A stretch of DNA of 38,500 nt. Source: Prorocentrum cordatum. Its lineage: Eukaryota > Sar > Dinophyceae > Prorocentrales > Prorocentraceae. Positions 1-9,789 of this stretch are shown here, piece after piece. A program made the position numbers and the translations under genes. The stretch spans positions 228,503-267,002 of the forward strand of contig CAUYUJ010015959.1 of NCBI GenBank assembly GCA_963575745.1, read 5' to 3'. Numbering within the stretch: position 1 is the first letter of the stretch; each line of letters opens with the position of its first letter. The notes under the pieces were generated by a model. The model was not told the origin of the DNA. It worked only from the letters and a program-made list of their open reading frames with translations, and did no database searches.

Positions 1-1165
1 CGCGGGTGGAGCAAGCTATCGTCTGAAAGATGGAGGTTTCCCTTGTAGTCTGGAATATAGCCAAAGACTTTGGCAGGTTTCCCTGCACCCAGATGTGCCA
101 CATAAGTATGGACGGTCTGCATGGCCATATTGTCCATGCCAAGTTCCCTGGTGAGAAGGCATTCAATGTATAACGTGTGGCGAGCATCAGGATGCATTAC
201 AATTACCTCACGCGATCCTGCCCTGACGACGACGTGTCCTCGTTCAGGCACGTTACGGATCACAGGAAACGGGCCATTCCAGCCTCCATGGTCGTCCTTA
301 GTGGCTGTAGGTCGGTGGCACCATCTGGGGCCGTCTTAGCCCTGAGAGCACGATTTGTCTTAGCCACCGCCGTGGCTTGAGTTATTGCTTCCAGGCTAAC
401 TTCCCTCACGCGACGCTCTCGTTCGTGACCTGACGTCTCGGGTCCCTCAGGGAAGTCAAGGGTGTCGAGGTCAGGAAGAAAAGAGGGCTGTCGCCCAGTG
501 TGTGCTTGGTACGGCGATACTCCGTTGTGAAACGTGAAAGCGTTGGTGACGAAGATGCCTTCCGCCAGTACTCTAGTAAATACAACGGGGATGTTGTGTC
601 TGTTCAGCTCCTCCTCAATCATATGGAGAGTGCCCCTAAGAATGCCATTGCGTGACTCGATCGAGGTCGCGCGTTGGCCAGGCGCCCGGATGCGGAGTGT
701 CGCACCCTTGTTCGCCATCATGGCCTTGGCAGTGTCATTATTGAGGGCGCCTTCTCCATCTGAGTATTAAGACTTTGAAGGGCCCATGGTAGGCAATCCA
801 GCAGTAGTGGTAGGCGTCGAGTATAGTGTCACGTTCTCTATCAGAAATCTCTTGGCCTGCTGCCAGGCGGATGCATCGGTCCATAATATGAAATATGGTT
901 CGTTTCTGGTAAAACATGAGATCTACTTCGCCTTCATCAAGCCAGTTTCCAGGAAGGTTTACGGAAGGTAGCGTAGAATCACCTGGACGTCCCCATGCTC
1001 TACATTCCCGACATGTGTCACAGATTTTTTTGATCATATTAAATCGAACGTTTTCCAGTCTCACTTTGTCTAGGATCAGCCTCATCTTGGGTTCCTTCGC
1101 ATGATACCACCGTAGATGCAGTTTACGGAGTTCCTTTTTGACTACGCGAGGTTCGTGACAACGGA
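1..1165 (-). pseudogene. Integrase region of the copia-like element, frameshifted
   Basis: Integrase joins element cDNA to host DNA. The zinc-binding module is visible as a His-x4-His pair (LHLRWYH, about 1101-1118) followed by CDTC (about 1015-1025). The first catalytic Asp lies in GEVDLMFY (codon near 921-923). The second lies in DGEG (758-760) and the Glu in SIESRNG (656-658), about 34 residues later, as in dinoflagellate copia integrases. The first half is read in the frame of 738-1085 and the second half in that of 260-757; a single-base shift near 762 separates them. Near 320 the frame changes again, and the SH3-like C-terminal part (GGWNGPFPVIRN, then HPDARHTLY) stays open to the window edge without a start codon. 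The HHCC part is out of frame with the upstream polyprotein, which stops near 1142. Confidence 0.8.
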
Positions 1166-2250
1166 GGTTTTACAGACTGTGTTGGATGTCGACTCTCGCC
1201 CAGTCGGGCAGTCGTGGAGCCCCCGAGCCGGTTGAGGCAAGAGGGTTCCTCGGGCTCTCCGCAGTCGGTCCCCTTCGTCAACTGCATCTGGTGGTGGAGG
1301 TACGCCTTGTAAGCGACCACGGCGGGCCGCTACTTGTAGCGGCTCGCCTGAAGACGCGGAGGGCGTGTTTCCACGCTCGGGCGCGTCTCGCAGTATGTCG
1401 TAACTGCTGGCGCCAGATGTAGGATCAGTGTTCCCAAAGGCTCGTGGTCGTGGTGGCCTGGCGCGAGCGCCCTGACGGCCACCCGATGCAGAAGCTTGGC
1501 TTTCCCACGGCTTGGGTAAGGGTTCCCACCAAGCTGGCACATTGCGGCCCTCGGGATCATGATCATCCGGGAGTTTGAACGGCTCGGCAAAACGGCACTT
1601 GCCGGGCTCAGTGTCGAGGTGGTTCTGAACACCCTTGCTTATCGTAAGGTCCCTTTGGCATGCAGGACATGGCCAGTATACAGAGATAGAGTCAGGATAC
1701 TTACACTGTGTAGGATCTCTGTTGTGGCTGGGACTGTCCTTTCGGACATTCTCGATGCATGCTGGGCATGTAGCCACTTTTGGGATGATACGATCGCCGA
1801 CGCGTCTCATACCTCCTCCTGGTTCAGCTTGATCAGGAAGGTCAGCAGGGTAAGCATGCGCAGTGCGTGTAGGCGCGTCTCCGCGCGTGGTGTCGATGGC
1901 TTTCGCCAAATAGACGGCTTCCACAAAGGCAGACTGCAGTCGTCGAGTGTATTTTTGTGCCAGTGAAAGCTCCCTGTTGCACGGTTGTGCGTGCACATGC
2001 TGACCGTTGCATGTGAGTCGCTCAAAAGGTTTAAGCATCGTCTCGTCGTTGCTGGTGATATTTGTCGGCTTCTTGATATGGTCACCAGCCGTATCTTTAA
2101 GTCTCGTCGCACATTGGTCGATGCGTACGGTTGTGATATTTGGTCGGTTGGCATGTTCTTTCCATGGGGAAATATTATCCACCCATGTTCCTGTGGGTTG
2201 TTCGCGTATAAACCACCTCCGTGCACTCTTGAGCAACAGCTATTTTTCCA
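1142..2250 (-). pseudogene. Polyprotein segment: tail of the methyltransferase-like domain and Cys/His clusters
   Basis: One open frame continues the domain upstream after a frame change near 2240 (FIREQPTGTWVD, then DQCATRLKD, KKPT, CNGQHVHAQP). It then holds two similar Cys/His clusters: CPAC-x(7)-DSPSHNRDPTQCKYP and CPAC-x(8)-KGVQNHLDTEPGKCRF. The pattern C-x2-C, then His, then C ahead of a short basic stretch is typical of zinc-binding repeats between the upstream domain and the integrase in dinoflagellate copia polyproteins; this is family knowledge, not a search. The C-terminal third is Pro/Arg/Gly-rich linker. The frame ends in a stop near 1142, just before the integrase zinc module, which lies in another frame. 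Binding of zinc or nucleic acid is inferred. Confidence 0.65.
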
Positions 2251-3305
2251 CAATAAGTTATGTGTGGCAGATCTTCTTTATGATGCTGTTCCCAAGTGTT
2301 ACGGTTGGCTTTGTAGTTGTAGTAGGATGGTGGTCTTGTGGTGCGGCAACTGGGCTGTAGTATGGCTACTCGTACGTGGCATACTGCGAAGTAGTGGTCT
2401 ACAGCTCGCTGCACCGAGGGCTCTCCCAGGTCGACACATGTGGTCTTGTCTAAGTTGCCTCCTGAGGAGAGACCCCTTGAGAAGGCAAGCTCTGAAATGC
2501 CACCTTCGCCTCCGCAGAGCTCCAACATATCCACGCAATTATTGTGACCATAGTATAGAGTAGCTACTATGCTATATATGTCCGCGTGTGTGTCGGGCAT
2601 AGATGTGGGGAGGGTAAGGAAAAGGTCATCTTCCTCATCTGAGCTTATCAGCTCGACAGGGGCGTCAGTGCTCCAGGTCACCATAAGATCCTGTCCGAGT
2701 CCTGACAAGTCGTCACCGCAATCATCGTTTCCATCTTCAACGTGCTTTTTGATGCGGCGAGGCTTGATGCCTGCCTCCTTTTCGGCTTTGAGCCTTTCCT
2801 TCTGTTTGATACGCGACTCCGTAGGTGAGACTTGCTCGTCTTGTTCACCGGTCTGAGTGCCCATCGTCGTGGATGAGTGGGTACCTGCTTCAATCGCCAG
2901 AGTCGGGAGGGGAGAGGGGCAGTCATCTATGCTGACGCGTCTGGGTTTCTGTGGTGATTGAGTAGGCTCGTTTCCGAGCATGACCGTTTCCTCGGGCTGC
3001 CAGTGCATCCGTGTACCGATGTTGGCAACCCCTGCAGGTAGTGGTGCATGCCAATCATATCCTGTTGGTTGATCGGCTACTGCGATATCCTGAATAAACG
3101 CATCGGTATCCAGGTTGATCGTTACACGTCGGATGACATCAGACCATTTCGGTCCTCCATTATTGGTCGTCAATAGTGATGTGTGTTGTGATCCGTACGT
3201 GTACAGGTGTTCAAGTATATCGGCACGTTTCCGTGCGTAGTGTTGCTTCCCAGGATTTTGTCGTTGAGGTGACGGATAAGTGCGATGCGTGTCTGGGCTC
3301 GCCAT
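2175..3305 (-). pseudogene. Polyprotein segment with SAM methyltransferase-like domain
   Basis: The best part is at about 2245-2570. MLELCGGEGGISE (about 2490-2530) resembles motif I of class I SAM-dependent methyltransferases. TTCVDLGEP follows at the spacing of an acidic motif II, and ILQPSCRT (about 2345-2370) has a Pro-x-Cys in a position comparable to motif IV of cytosine-C5 enzymes. KEDLPHITYCGKIA and, after a frame change, REQPTGTWVD complete a block I recall as recurrent in dinoflagellate retroelement polyproteins. The N-terminal half is a charged linker rich in Lys, Glu, Asp and Ser. Cytosine methyltransferases captured by retrotransposons are known from Symbiodinium, but whether this domain is homologous or active is not established here. 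The upstream part overlaps another frame (3170-3418), so the start at 3305 is not a real initiation site. Confidence 0.6.
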
Positions 3306-3915
3306 TCAGCATGTCGCACCGCTTGGCCGTACAAATCCAACACATGTTGTGGTATCGCCAGTTTGCACGTACATGCCCACAATTTAGAGCTAATCGGTAT
3401 TGATGTGGCTACCTGCATATACGTACCACTGTGTGTTGTCTTGCATATTAAACCTAATACCGATATGACATAACCGCATCCGTATTACCGCATAAGGTCT
3501 TCCAGAGTATCACGTATTGGGGATAACTTCAAACGTATCCTGGGGGGCCAAACACTATAATTTTCATGCGGCGCTTCTTAGCTTTTGTCAGGAGGTTTTG
3601 AATGCGAGACCAGTGTGGGGCTACTCTTTTTCCTGGGGTTCGTACGTGCCAGTCGCCCGGGGTACTTGCCCATATCAGAGTATAGTCCCCGCTGATCACC
3701 GCACCCAGGTAAACTGTGCCCACAGTCGTCATGAGCTCATTGTGGGAAATGCGATCACAGATATAACCTCGGGTGCGGAGGTCAGCGCAAGCCTCTCTCG
3801 TATCTTCGATGACGAAAGCTCTTTTACTATGGCAGGTTGCCCCGCTGTCCTTGTTACCCCCTGGCCTTTCGGCTATCAGGCAAGGCGACGAGGGGGCAGC
3901 GTCGCCCTGCCATCT
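3170..3915 (-). pseudogene. Polyprotein segment with STPGDW and FGPPGY motifs
   Basis: From about 3840 to 3529 one frame reads DSGATCHSKRAF, then RTRGYICDRISHNEL, STPGDWHVRTP, HWSRI and MKIIVFGPPGY. After a stop just past FGPPGY and decayed sequence, a shifted frame resumes at about 3418 with LWACTCKLAIPQHVLDLYG and RHAEWRAQTRIAL. The same order of motifs occurs in dinoflagellate copia-like polyproteins between protease and methyltransferase-like domain; its biochemical role is unknown to me. DSGAT resembles a copia protease active site, but a better protease candidate lies upstream (4350-4830), so I do not call a second protease. Several stops between 3529 and 3418 show that the copy is dead here. 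Confidence 0.55.
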
Positions 3916-4830
3916 TCAAGATAAAGAAGTTGCGCCTGCCACGTCTGCCAGCATCTGGGCTTCCCTCAGATGCTGGAGCTCAGCCTCAGAGGCGGATTGC
4001 TCCGCAAACGTGGCCAGCACGGATGGATTATCCACCAGCTGCTTCAATAGGCCTTTCGACCTTGCGTCGTTGACCGTCTGCAGCTCATGGCTCGCGTATC
4101 CCATCGCTAGCTTCCGGCAGGGCCGTGCAGCATCCATGGGTGCAAGTCCGCCATGCTGGGCCAGTGTCCTGGCTACGAAGCAATCGAACGTCTCCAGATC
4201 ATCGACGCTGTCGCCTCTCATCGTCGCTTTGGCGAGTGTCGCGAGCAACCCCTGAGGCAGGTTTCCCTGCAATTGTTGGCGCTCTTGCGCAGGGGTCGGC
4301 TCGCCTGTCAGCACCGTCTGGAACGATGTTGTACTTGTGCTCGAGGCGGGTTGCCCCGCGGCTCCGAATCGATCACACCTGATTGACAGATGTCCTGATG
4401 GCAACTTCGTTGCCGGCATGATCTTGGAGCCCTCGGTGAGTTCCATCCTGACCTGTCCCTTCCCAGGGAATATAGCTTCTCCTGGCCTCGTTCGAGCACA
4501 ATGATAGCGCGCTTGTCCTGCGTACTGTCGAGGCCCAGGATAGCTGGCAGGTCCTTGCCACAGCCTGACACAATATTAGTCTTGTACGAGTCGAGCTGGG
4601 TCGAACCCTGGTACTCGCAGGCAATGCTGAAGGTGCCCACGGTATCAGCTGGGGCCAACCCCTCGCCCACCCCGTTGATGTTCAAACGAGAACGAGGTTC
4701 AAACGTACAAGGACGATTATGTGCCTCAGCAGCCTGGACGAACTTGCGGCTCGTATTTTCTCCCATTCTGTTAACTTCGAGCCCACGTCTATGAGGATTG
4801 AATTTCCACCATCCTCAAGAAAGGTCTTAC
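3916..4830 (-). pseudogene. Retropepsin-like aspartic protease region, frameshifted
   Basis: The protease would cut the element polyprotein. Its active-site block appears as ILIDVGS with the catalytic Asp at 4787-4789. In a second frame (4308-4766) follow INGVGEG, FSIACEYQG and DLPAILGLDS (ILGLDS near 4525-4545), the usual second half of such proteases. In a third frame (3916-4446) come GSKIMPATKLPSGHLSIRCD and a Gln/Glu-rich tail. Frame changes near 4750 and 4465 therefore split one domain into three pieces. Motif order and spacing match dinoflagellate copia proteases as I know them. The Asp is kept, so the lesions look like later decay. Confidence 0.7.
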
Positions 4831-5770
4831 TAGGCTGCTTGATGTGCGCTGTCTCTGAAGTGCCGGCTGCGCTGTCCGGCGGGTTTTCCCGCATCTCGGT
4901 CGTGCTCCTTGGCGGTTTTCCCCGTATCGTGCTGGCACCTGGCCTTCCTGCGGCCATGCGTGCCAGGTCGATGTACTGGAAGTACGACACGTTCTGGGCT
5001 TGAGCGCCCTGTTCCTCCCGCCAGTTGGCATGCTCATCGCGTATGCTCGTATACTGTTCGCGGGTAGTGCGCCGCCTCAGCGTCAAGTACGAATGAAGGG
5101 TGATGTCCTGTAATCCCTCATTCGTAAGGTGGTCCCTGTATTGCAACCACTCGTTCGTTGCTGAGAGCTCGACGGCCCTGACTGCTGTTGCCGCTGTCGC
5201 CACTGAAGAGTATGAGAGATCAAACAACTCGCTATCAGGATCATCGGCGTCCAGCATGAACGTGGTGTGCGCATCGTCCATCTGGGTCTGGAAGTGGCGA
5301 ACACGCAGTTCTCGAAGCTGTTCAAGGTCTATTGGCAGCTCGGTCCCACCCCCACCTTGGGGTGACAGTGGAGGAGCCACCTGCCCGACTCCAGGCTCGT
5401 AATGAGTTGGAGGAATCGACGTAGGTGGGGTATTAGGCAGGTTTCCCTGCTGTGGCGCCGTCATCGGGATAAGCTGGTCGAAGTATCGCGTCCCCGTCGG
5501 CGTCCTCACCTCCTCCGGCGGGTTTCCCCGCTGTTGGGACTGTGCTGTCTGCCTGTCCAGCGCACTGGCTGTCATTTCCTCCACCATGCTCCTCAACTCC
5601 CGCAGCTCCCTCGCTGCCTGTTCGGGAGCCTGGGTGAAGGAGCCGGTAGATGGAAACGATGACGCTATGATGCCAGGCTGCCTGGCGCTCGGCAGATAGC
5701 ACGCACTGTTCGCTGAGGATCTCCTTCTCGCTGATTCGCAACATGGCCCACCACATTCGAGTTCCAGCAC
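4831..5770 (-). pseudogene. Linker between RING finger and protease
   Basis: A continuous frame (part of 4682-5770) carries a Gln/Glu/Arg-rich, mostly helical-looking region with ELRELRSMVEEMTASALD near its start and RRRTTREQYTSIRDEHANW near its middle, followed by Pro/Thr-rich stretches. It probably corresponds to the capsid or linker part of the polyprotein. There is no catalytic motif, and I do not recognise a specific domain. It is in frame with the DVGS half of the protease but not with the RING region, which ends near 5665 in another frame, so a frame change must lie near 5665-5770. Confidence 0.5.
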
Positions 5771-6460
5771 TCCTCATGGAACAGGTCTTTGCACCTCAAG
5801 CGGTAGATGCTCTCCCTCGGCTGAAACTCCTCGAGGCATACCGCGCAGGTGTCTTCCATCCCAGTATAAATTTCCACGTCTGCCGTCCTAGGATACACCC
5901 GCCGCTGCCGCTCCAGGACTGTTTCGGAGCCCAGGAAAGCAGCTGGAGGGTCTCCTGCGGGAGCCAGTACCTCCCGCGCTACGGCAACCACTGCTGGAGG
6001 AGCTGCCGTTGTGGAGGCTGCGGGCGACACGGCTGGCGAGTTTCCTCGCATGGGTGAGCCTCTGTTCCTCACGACCTCAAGTGCAGTTGCACGTGCTTGG
6101 TCACGTGCGCTCTGTACTGCCTGCCTGCGCCTGAAACACGCCTGTTGAATGTGGTACGTCTGCCTGATGTAGTCTGGTACTCCCCTACTGCCTGATGATA
6201 TCGAATGGGCAGTAGGCTGGACGGCCACTTCTGGTGTTGTCGGTGCAGGCATGAAAGCCATGTGCGGATACATGGACTGATCACTGCAGCGCACATTCGT
6301 GAGGCTATGAAACTGATCCGCCGTCTCGCGAACAAATCTGTTCGGGACTCTAGACCCATCTGGGTACAGTGGCGGATACATTGGTGCTGGCGCTGGCCTC
6401 TGGCCCTGAGCCATGCTCGGATGAGCATTGAAGGCAACATATGGATTCCGATTGAAACCA
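5665..6460 (-). pseudogene. Gag-like N-terminal region with a degenerate RING-H2 finger
   Basis: The protein read from about 6460 to 5665 has a Pro/Ala-rich start (GQRPAPAPMYPPLYPDG), a helical basic block (RQTYHIQQACFRRRQAVQ) and a RING-type finger at about 5695-5851: CAVCLEEF, then RLRCKDLFHEECW, then AIC. RING-H2 fingers need C-x2-C, C-x-H-x2-H-x2-C and C-x2-C. Here the first His position is Asp (KDLFH), and the first Cys of the last pair is Arg (codon CGT where TGT would give Cys), so zinc binding is probably lost. RING fingers near the N-terminus occur in dinoflagellate copia polyproteins; a ubiquitin-ligase role is only an analogy. The open frame extends to 6681 through repeat sequence, so the true start is unknown. 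Confidence 0.6.
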
Positions 6461-7495
6461 CCCGCAGAAGGATTGATATTGAGATGCTTCGAAAGAAAGA
6501 ACCCCCCGTTGGCATTGCATTGGCATTGGTTTGGCAATGGTTCGGCATCGCATTGGCATTGCGTGGGCATTGCGCTTGGCAGTGCGTTGCTAGTGTGCTT
6601 GCATTTCGCAAGCATTGCGCCTCCTCCTGCTCCTCCTTTTCTTGTTTGCTCTCCCCCCCGCAAAAAACAACAACAAAACAAAACACGGATCAGTTTTTTG
6701 TTTCTCGGGTGGGGGGGGGTCGTCGGCGGAAAAAAAAAGGAATGCGACGTGGCCTCATCTGCCCTCCCCCCTAGAACGGGTTCCTATTGAACGCCCCCGC
6801 AAGAAGGATTCATAGGAGATCCTGCACAGAAGCATTCCTATCAAAACCTTACTGAATGATTCCTATTGAAATCCTTCACATATGGATTCTTATTGAAATC
6901 TCCTTCAGAAGGACTGATATTGAGATGGTTCGAAAGAAAGAACCCCCCGTTGGCATTGCATTGGCATTGGTTTGGCAATGGATTGGCATCGCATTGGCAT
7001 TGTGTGGGCATTGCGCTTGGCAGTGCGTTGCTAGTGCGCTTGCATTTCGCAAGCATTGCGCCTCCTCCTGCTCCTCCTTTTCTTGTTTGCTCTTCCCCCC
7101 AAAAGAAACAGCAAAACAAAAACTGATATATTTTCTTTTTTTTTCTCGGGGGGGCTGGGCCGGCGGCGAAAAACAAGGAATGCGACGTGGCCTCACTTGC
7201 CCTCCCCCCTAGAAGAATTCCTATTGAACGTTCCACAAGAAGGATTCATAGTGAAATCCTCTACAGAAGGATTCCTATCGAAACCCTCCGCTGAATGATT
7301 CCTATTGAAGTCCTCCACAGATGGATTCCTATTGAAGTCACCCGCAGAAGGATTGATATTGAGATGCTTCGAAAGAAAGAGTTGCATTGGCATTGGTTTG
7401 GCAATGGTTTGGCATCGCATTGGCATTGCGTGGGCATTGCGCTTGGCAGTGCGTTGCTAGTGTGCTTGCATTTCGCAAGCATTGCGCTGGCGAGT
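6451..7495. repeat. Three long direct copies of a 160-330-bp module
   Basis: Copies begin at about 6451, 6891 and 7329 with AGAAGGAYTGATATTGAGAT, then GCTTCGAAAGAAAGA, then a TTGGCATTGC run ending in TTTCGCAAGCATTGCGC. Copies 1 and 2 continue for about 170-190 bp through a C/T-rich, A-rich and G-rich stretch that ends in CCCTCCCCCCTAGAA. Copy 3 lacks this stretch and joins directly to TGGCGAGTCC. Copies 1 and 2 are nearly identical, so their duplication is recent. Confidence 0.8.
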
Positions 7496-8823
7496 CCTGA
7501 TGGAACCCTCCACAGAAGGACTCCGATCGAAACTTTCTACAAGAAGGACTCCTATTGGAACCCTCCACAAAAACGGCTCATATTGACACCCTCCACCGGA
7601 GGATTCCATGCGAAACCCTCCACAGAATTCCTATTGACATCTACCACAAAGGATTCCCCCCATTGGCAGTGCATTGGCATTGGGTTGGGATCGCTTTGGC
7701 ATTGGTGTGGCACTGCGTTGGCATTGCGCTGGCATTGCGCTGGCGAGTTCCAACACCTCCCTTCGCAGAATGATTCCTATTGAGCCCCCCACAAGAACGA
7801 TTCCGATTGAAGCATCCCACAAGAAGGGTTCACACTGAACGCCCTCACGGAAGGATTCCAGTCGAAGCCCTCCATAGAAGGATTTTCTTGAACCCGACCA
7901 CAAACGAATTACCCCATTGGCATTGCATTGGCATTGAGTTGGGATCGCTTTGGCATTGGTTTGGCATTGAATTGGTATTGCGTTGGCATTGCGCTGGCGA
8001 GTTGTACTGGCTCCCCCGCAGAAGGATTCCTATGAAGACCTTGCACAAGAAGGGATCCTTTTGAAAGCCCCCACAGGAAGGATTCAAAGTGACCCCCCCC
8101 ACAGAAAGAACCAAATCATCCACATAAGGATTCCTAGTGCAACCTGTTGGAAGACAGGGGTCTCGCCATCGGCATTGCATTGGCATGGGTTTGGCAACGG
8201 TTTGGCATCGCATTGGCATTGCGTTGGCATTGCGATGGCAGTGCGTTGGCAGTGCGTTGGCATTGCGTTGACATTGCGCTGGCGAGTCCTACTCAAACAC
8301 TTCACAGAAGGATTCCTATTGAACACCCCCACAAAAAGGATGCCTGTTGAATCCCCCCACAAGAAGGATTCAAATTGAAATCCTCAACAGAAGGCTTCCA
8401 TGCGAAACCCTCCATAGAAGGTTTCCTATTGAAATCCCCCGAAGAAGGGTTCTTAGAAGGATAGCGATTGAAATCTACCACAAACAATTCCCCCCATTGG
8501 CATGGCATTGGCATTGGTTTGGCATTGCGTTGGCACTGCTTCGGCATTGCGCTGGCGAGTTCAAATGACTCCCACCACAGAAAGATTCCTTACCTTTCAC
8601 AAGAAGGGATCCTTTTGAAAGCCCCCACATAAAAGATTCATACTGAATCCCCCCACGGAAGTATTCCAACCGAAACCCTCCACAGGTAGGATTCCTTTTG
8701 GAATCTACCACAAAGGATACCCCCCATTGGCATTGCATTGGCGTTGAATTGGGATCGCCTTGGCATTGCGATGGCAAAGCTTTGGCATTGCGTTGGCATT
8801 GCGTTGGCATTGCGCTGGCGAGT
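7484..8823. repeat. Higher-order tandem repeat marked by GCGCTGGCGAGT
   Basis: The 12-mer GCGCTGGCGAGT closes each TTGGCATTGC run at 7484, 7737, 7991, 8276, 8549 and 8812, giving intervals of 253, 254, 285, 273 and 263 bp. Each interval holds five to eight 27-bp units followed by one TTGGCATTGC run, so this is a true higher-order repeat. No gene is supported in it. Confidence 0.8.
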
Positions 8824-9127
8824 CCTAATGGCTCCCTCCGCAGACGGTCTCCTACTGAAACCCTCCGCAAGAACGATTCCGATTGAATCTTCCCACATGC
8901 AGGATTCCGAGTGAAACCTTCCACATGAGGATCCCTATCGAAACCTTACACACATGCATTGCTATTGAAATCCTCCGAAGAAGGATTCGTCATGACATCA
9001 TCCACAACGTATTCTTATTGAAATCCACCGAACGAAAGGATTCCCCCATTGGCATTGCATTGGCATGGGTGTTGGTGTGGGATGGATTTGTATCGTATCG
9101 GCATGCATTGGCCTGTTGCAGGGGATA

Positions 9128-9172
9128 GACAAAGAGAGAGAGAGAGAAAGACAAAGAGAGAGAGAGAGAACA
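9128..9172. repeat. (GA)n microsatellite
   Basis: Two GA runs are separated by AAGACAAA. They directly follow the end of the minisatellite field. Confidence 0.9.
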
Positions 9173-9327
9173 CTAGAGAACGATACAACGAGAAAAGATG
9201 AGTATGAGGGGATCACGGCGAAAAGAAACATGACAAAAAACAATCGAAGTTTCAGGGTGAAAGAGCGTTTCACTCGATAAAAACCGTATGACAACGACGA
9301 GGGGCTCCACAATCCCCCGGCCTCGAC

Positions 9328-9470
9328 TCCCTCCTCCTCCTCCTCCTCCTCCTCCCCTCCTCCTCCTCCTCCCCCTTCTCCTCCTCCTCCTCCTCCTCCT
9401 CCTCCTCCTCCTCCTCCTCCTCCTCCCCCTCCTCCCCCTCCTCCTCCCCTCTACTCCCCCTCTTTCTTCC
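9328..9470. repeat. (CCT)n microsatellite
   Basis: An almost pure CCT tract with a few extra C residues. It creates poly-Leu, poly-Pro and poly-Arg ORFs on both strands, which I do not call genes. Confidence 0.9.
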
Positions 9471-9748
9471 CCTGGTCCTCCTCCGGGAGGCCGACGACGA
9501 GGTCTCGCGCTGGGCTTGAACTGGCCCGCAGCAGGGCGCGCTGAGATTGCCGGCCGTGCCATCGTCCGCCTGGCGGCCGCCGCCCGCGCGCGGCCTGTGG
9601 CGCGGATGGCGCGAACGGCAGTCAGGCAGTGCTGGGAGGGGTCACCACTGCAGGGCCGTGACGACGACCTCTCGTTTTTCGTGCCGCTGGGGAGCGGCCG
9701 GGGCGCCCGCGGCGCGAAGAAAGCATTTGCGATTTTTGCGAGCGCCGT

Positions 9749-9789
<41 letters not shown>

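Larger units (their letters stand above)
1..6480 (-). mobile_element. Decayed Ty1/copia-like LTR retrotransposon, partial
   Basis: Minus-strand reading frames give, in order from about 6450 down to 1, a gag-like region with a RING-type finger, a retropepsin-like protease, a conserved STPGDW/FGPPGY region, a methyltransferase-like domain, a Cys/His cluster region and an integrase with zinc-binding, catalytic and C-terminal parts. Protease followed by integrase with no reverse transcriptase between them is the Ty1/copia order; RT and RNase H would lie beyond position 1. Neighbouring domains sit in different frames, and I count frame changes or stops near 320, 762, 1160, 2240, 3200, 3500, 4465 and 4750, so this copy cannot make a full polyprotein. 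No LTR is visible: the 5' end fades into tandem repeats at about 6450 and the 3' end is outside the window. The family assignment rests on recalled dinoflagellate retroelement polyproteins and was not searched. Confidence 0.8.
6451..9070. repeat. Compound minisatellite field (27-bp units plus TTGGCATTGC arrays)
   Basis: Two repeat types alternate. One is a unit of about 27 bp, roughly GAAGGATTCCTATTGAAA followed by CCCTCCACA. The other is a run built from TTGGCATTGC and TTGGCATTGG. The 27-bp length keeps a reading frame, so the minus strand translates as repeats of DFNRNPSVE and the second type as MPMQCQ-like peptides. These ORFs look like by-products of repeat structure; no domain or codon signal supports a gene. 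Confidence 0.85.

Noticed and set aside
3800-3850. Second aspartic protease at DSGATCHS
   Set aside because: Only the triad is present; the second half of a protease is missing and a better candidate lies at 4350-4830.
6451-9070. CRISPR array
   Set aside because: Units of about 27 bp abut without unique spacers, and the sequence context is eukaryotic.
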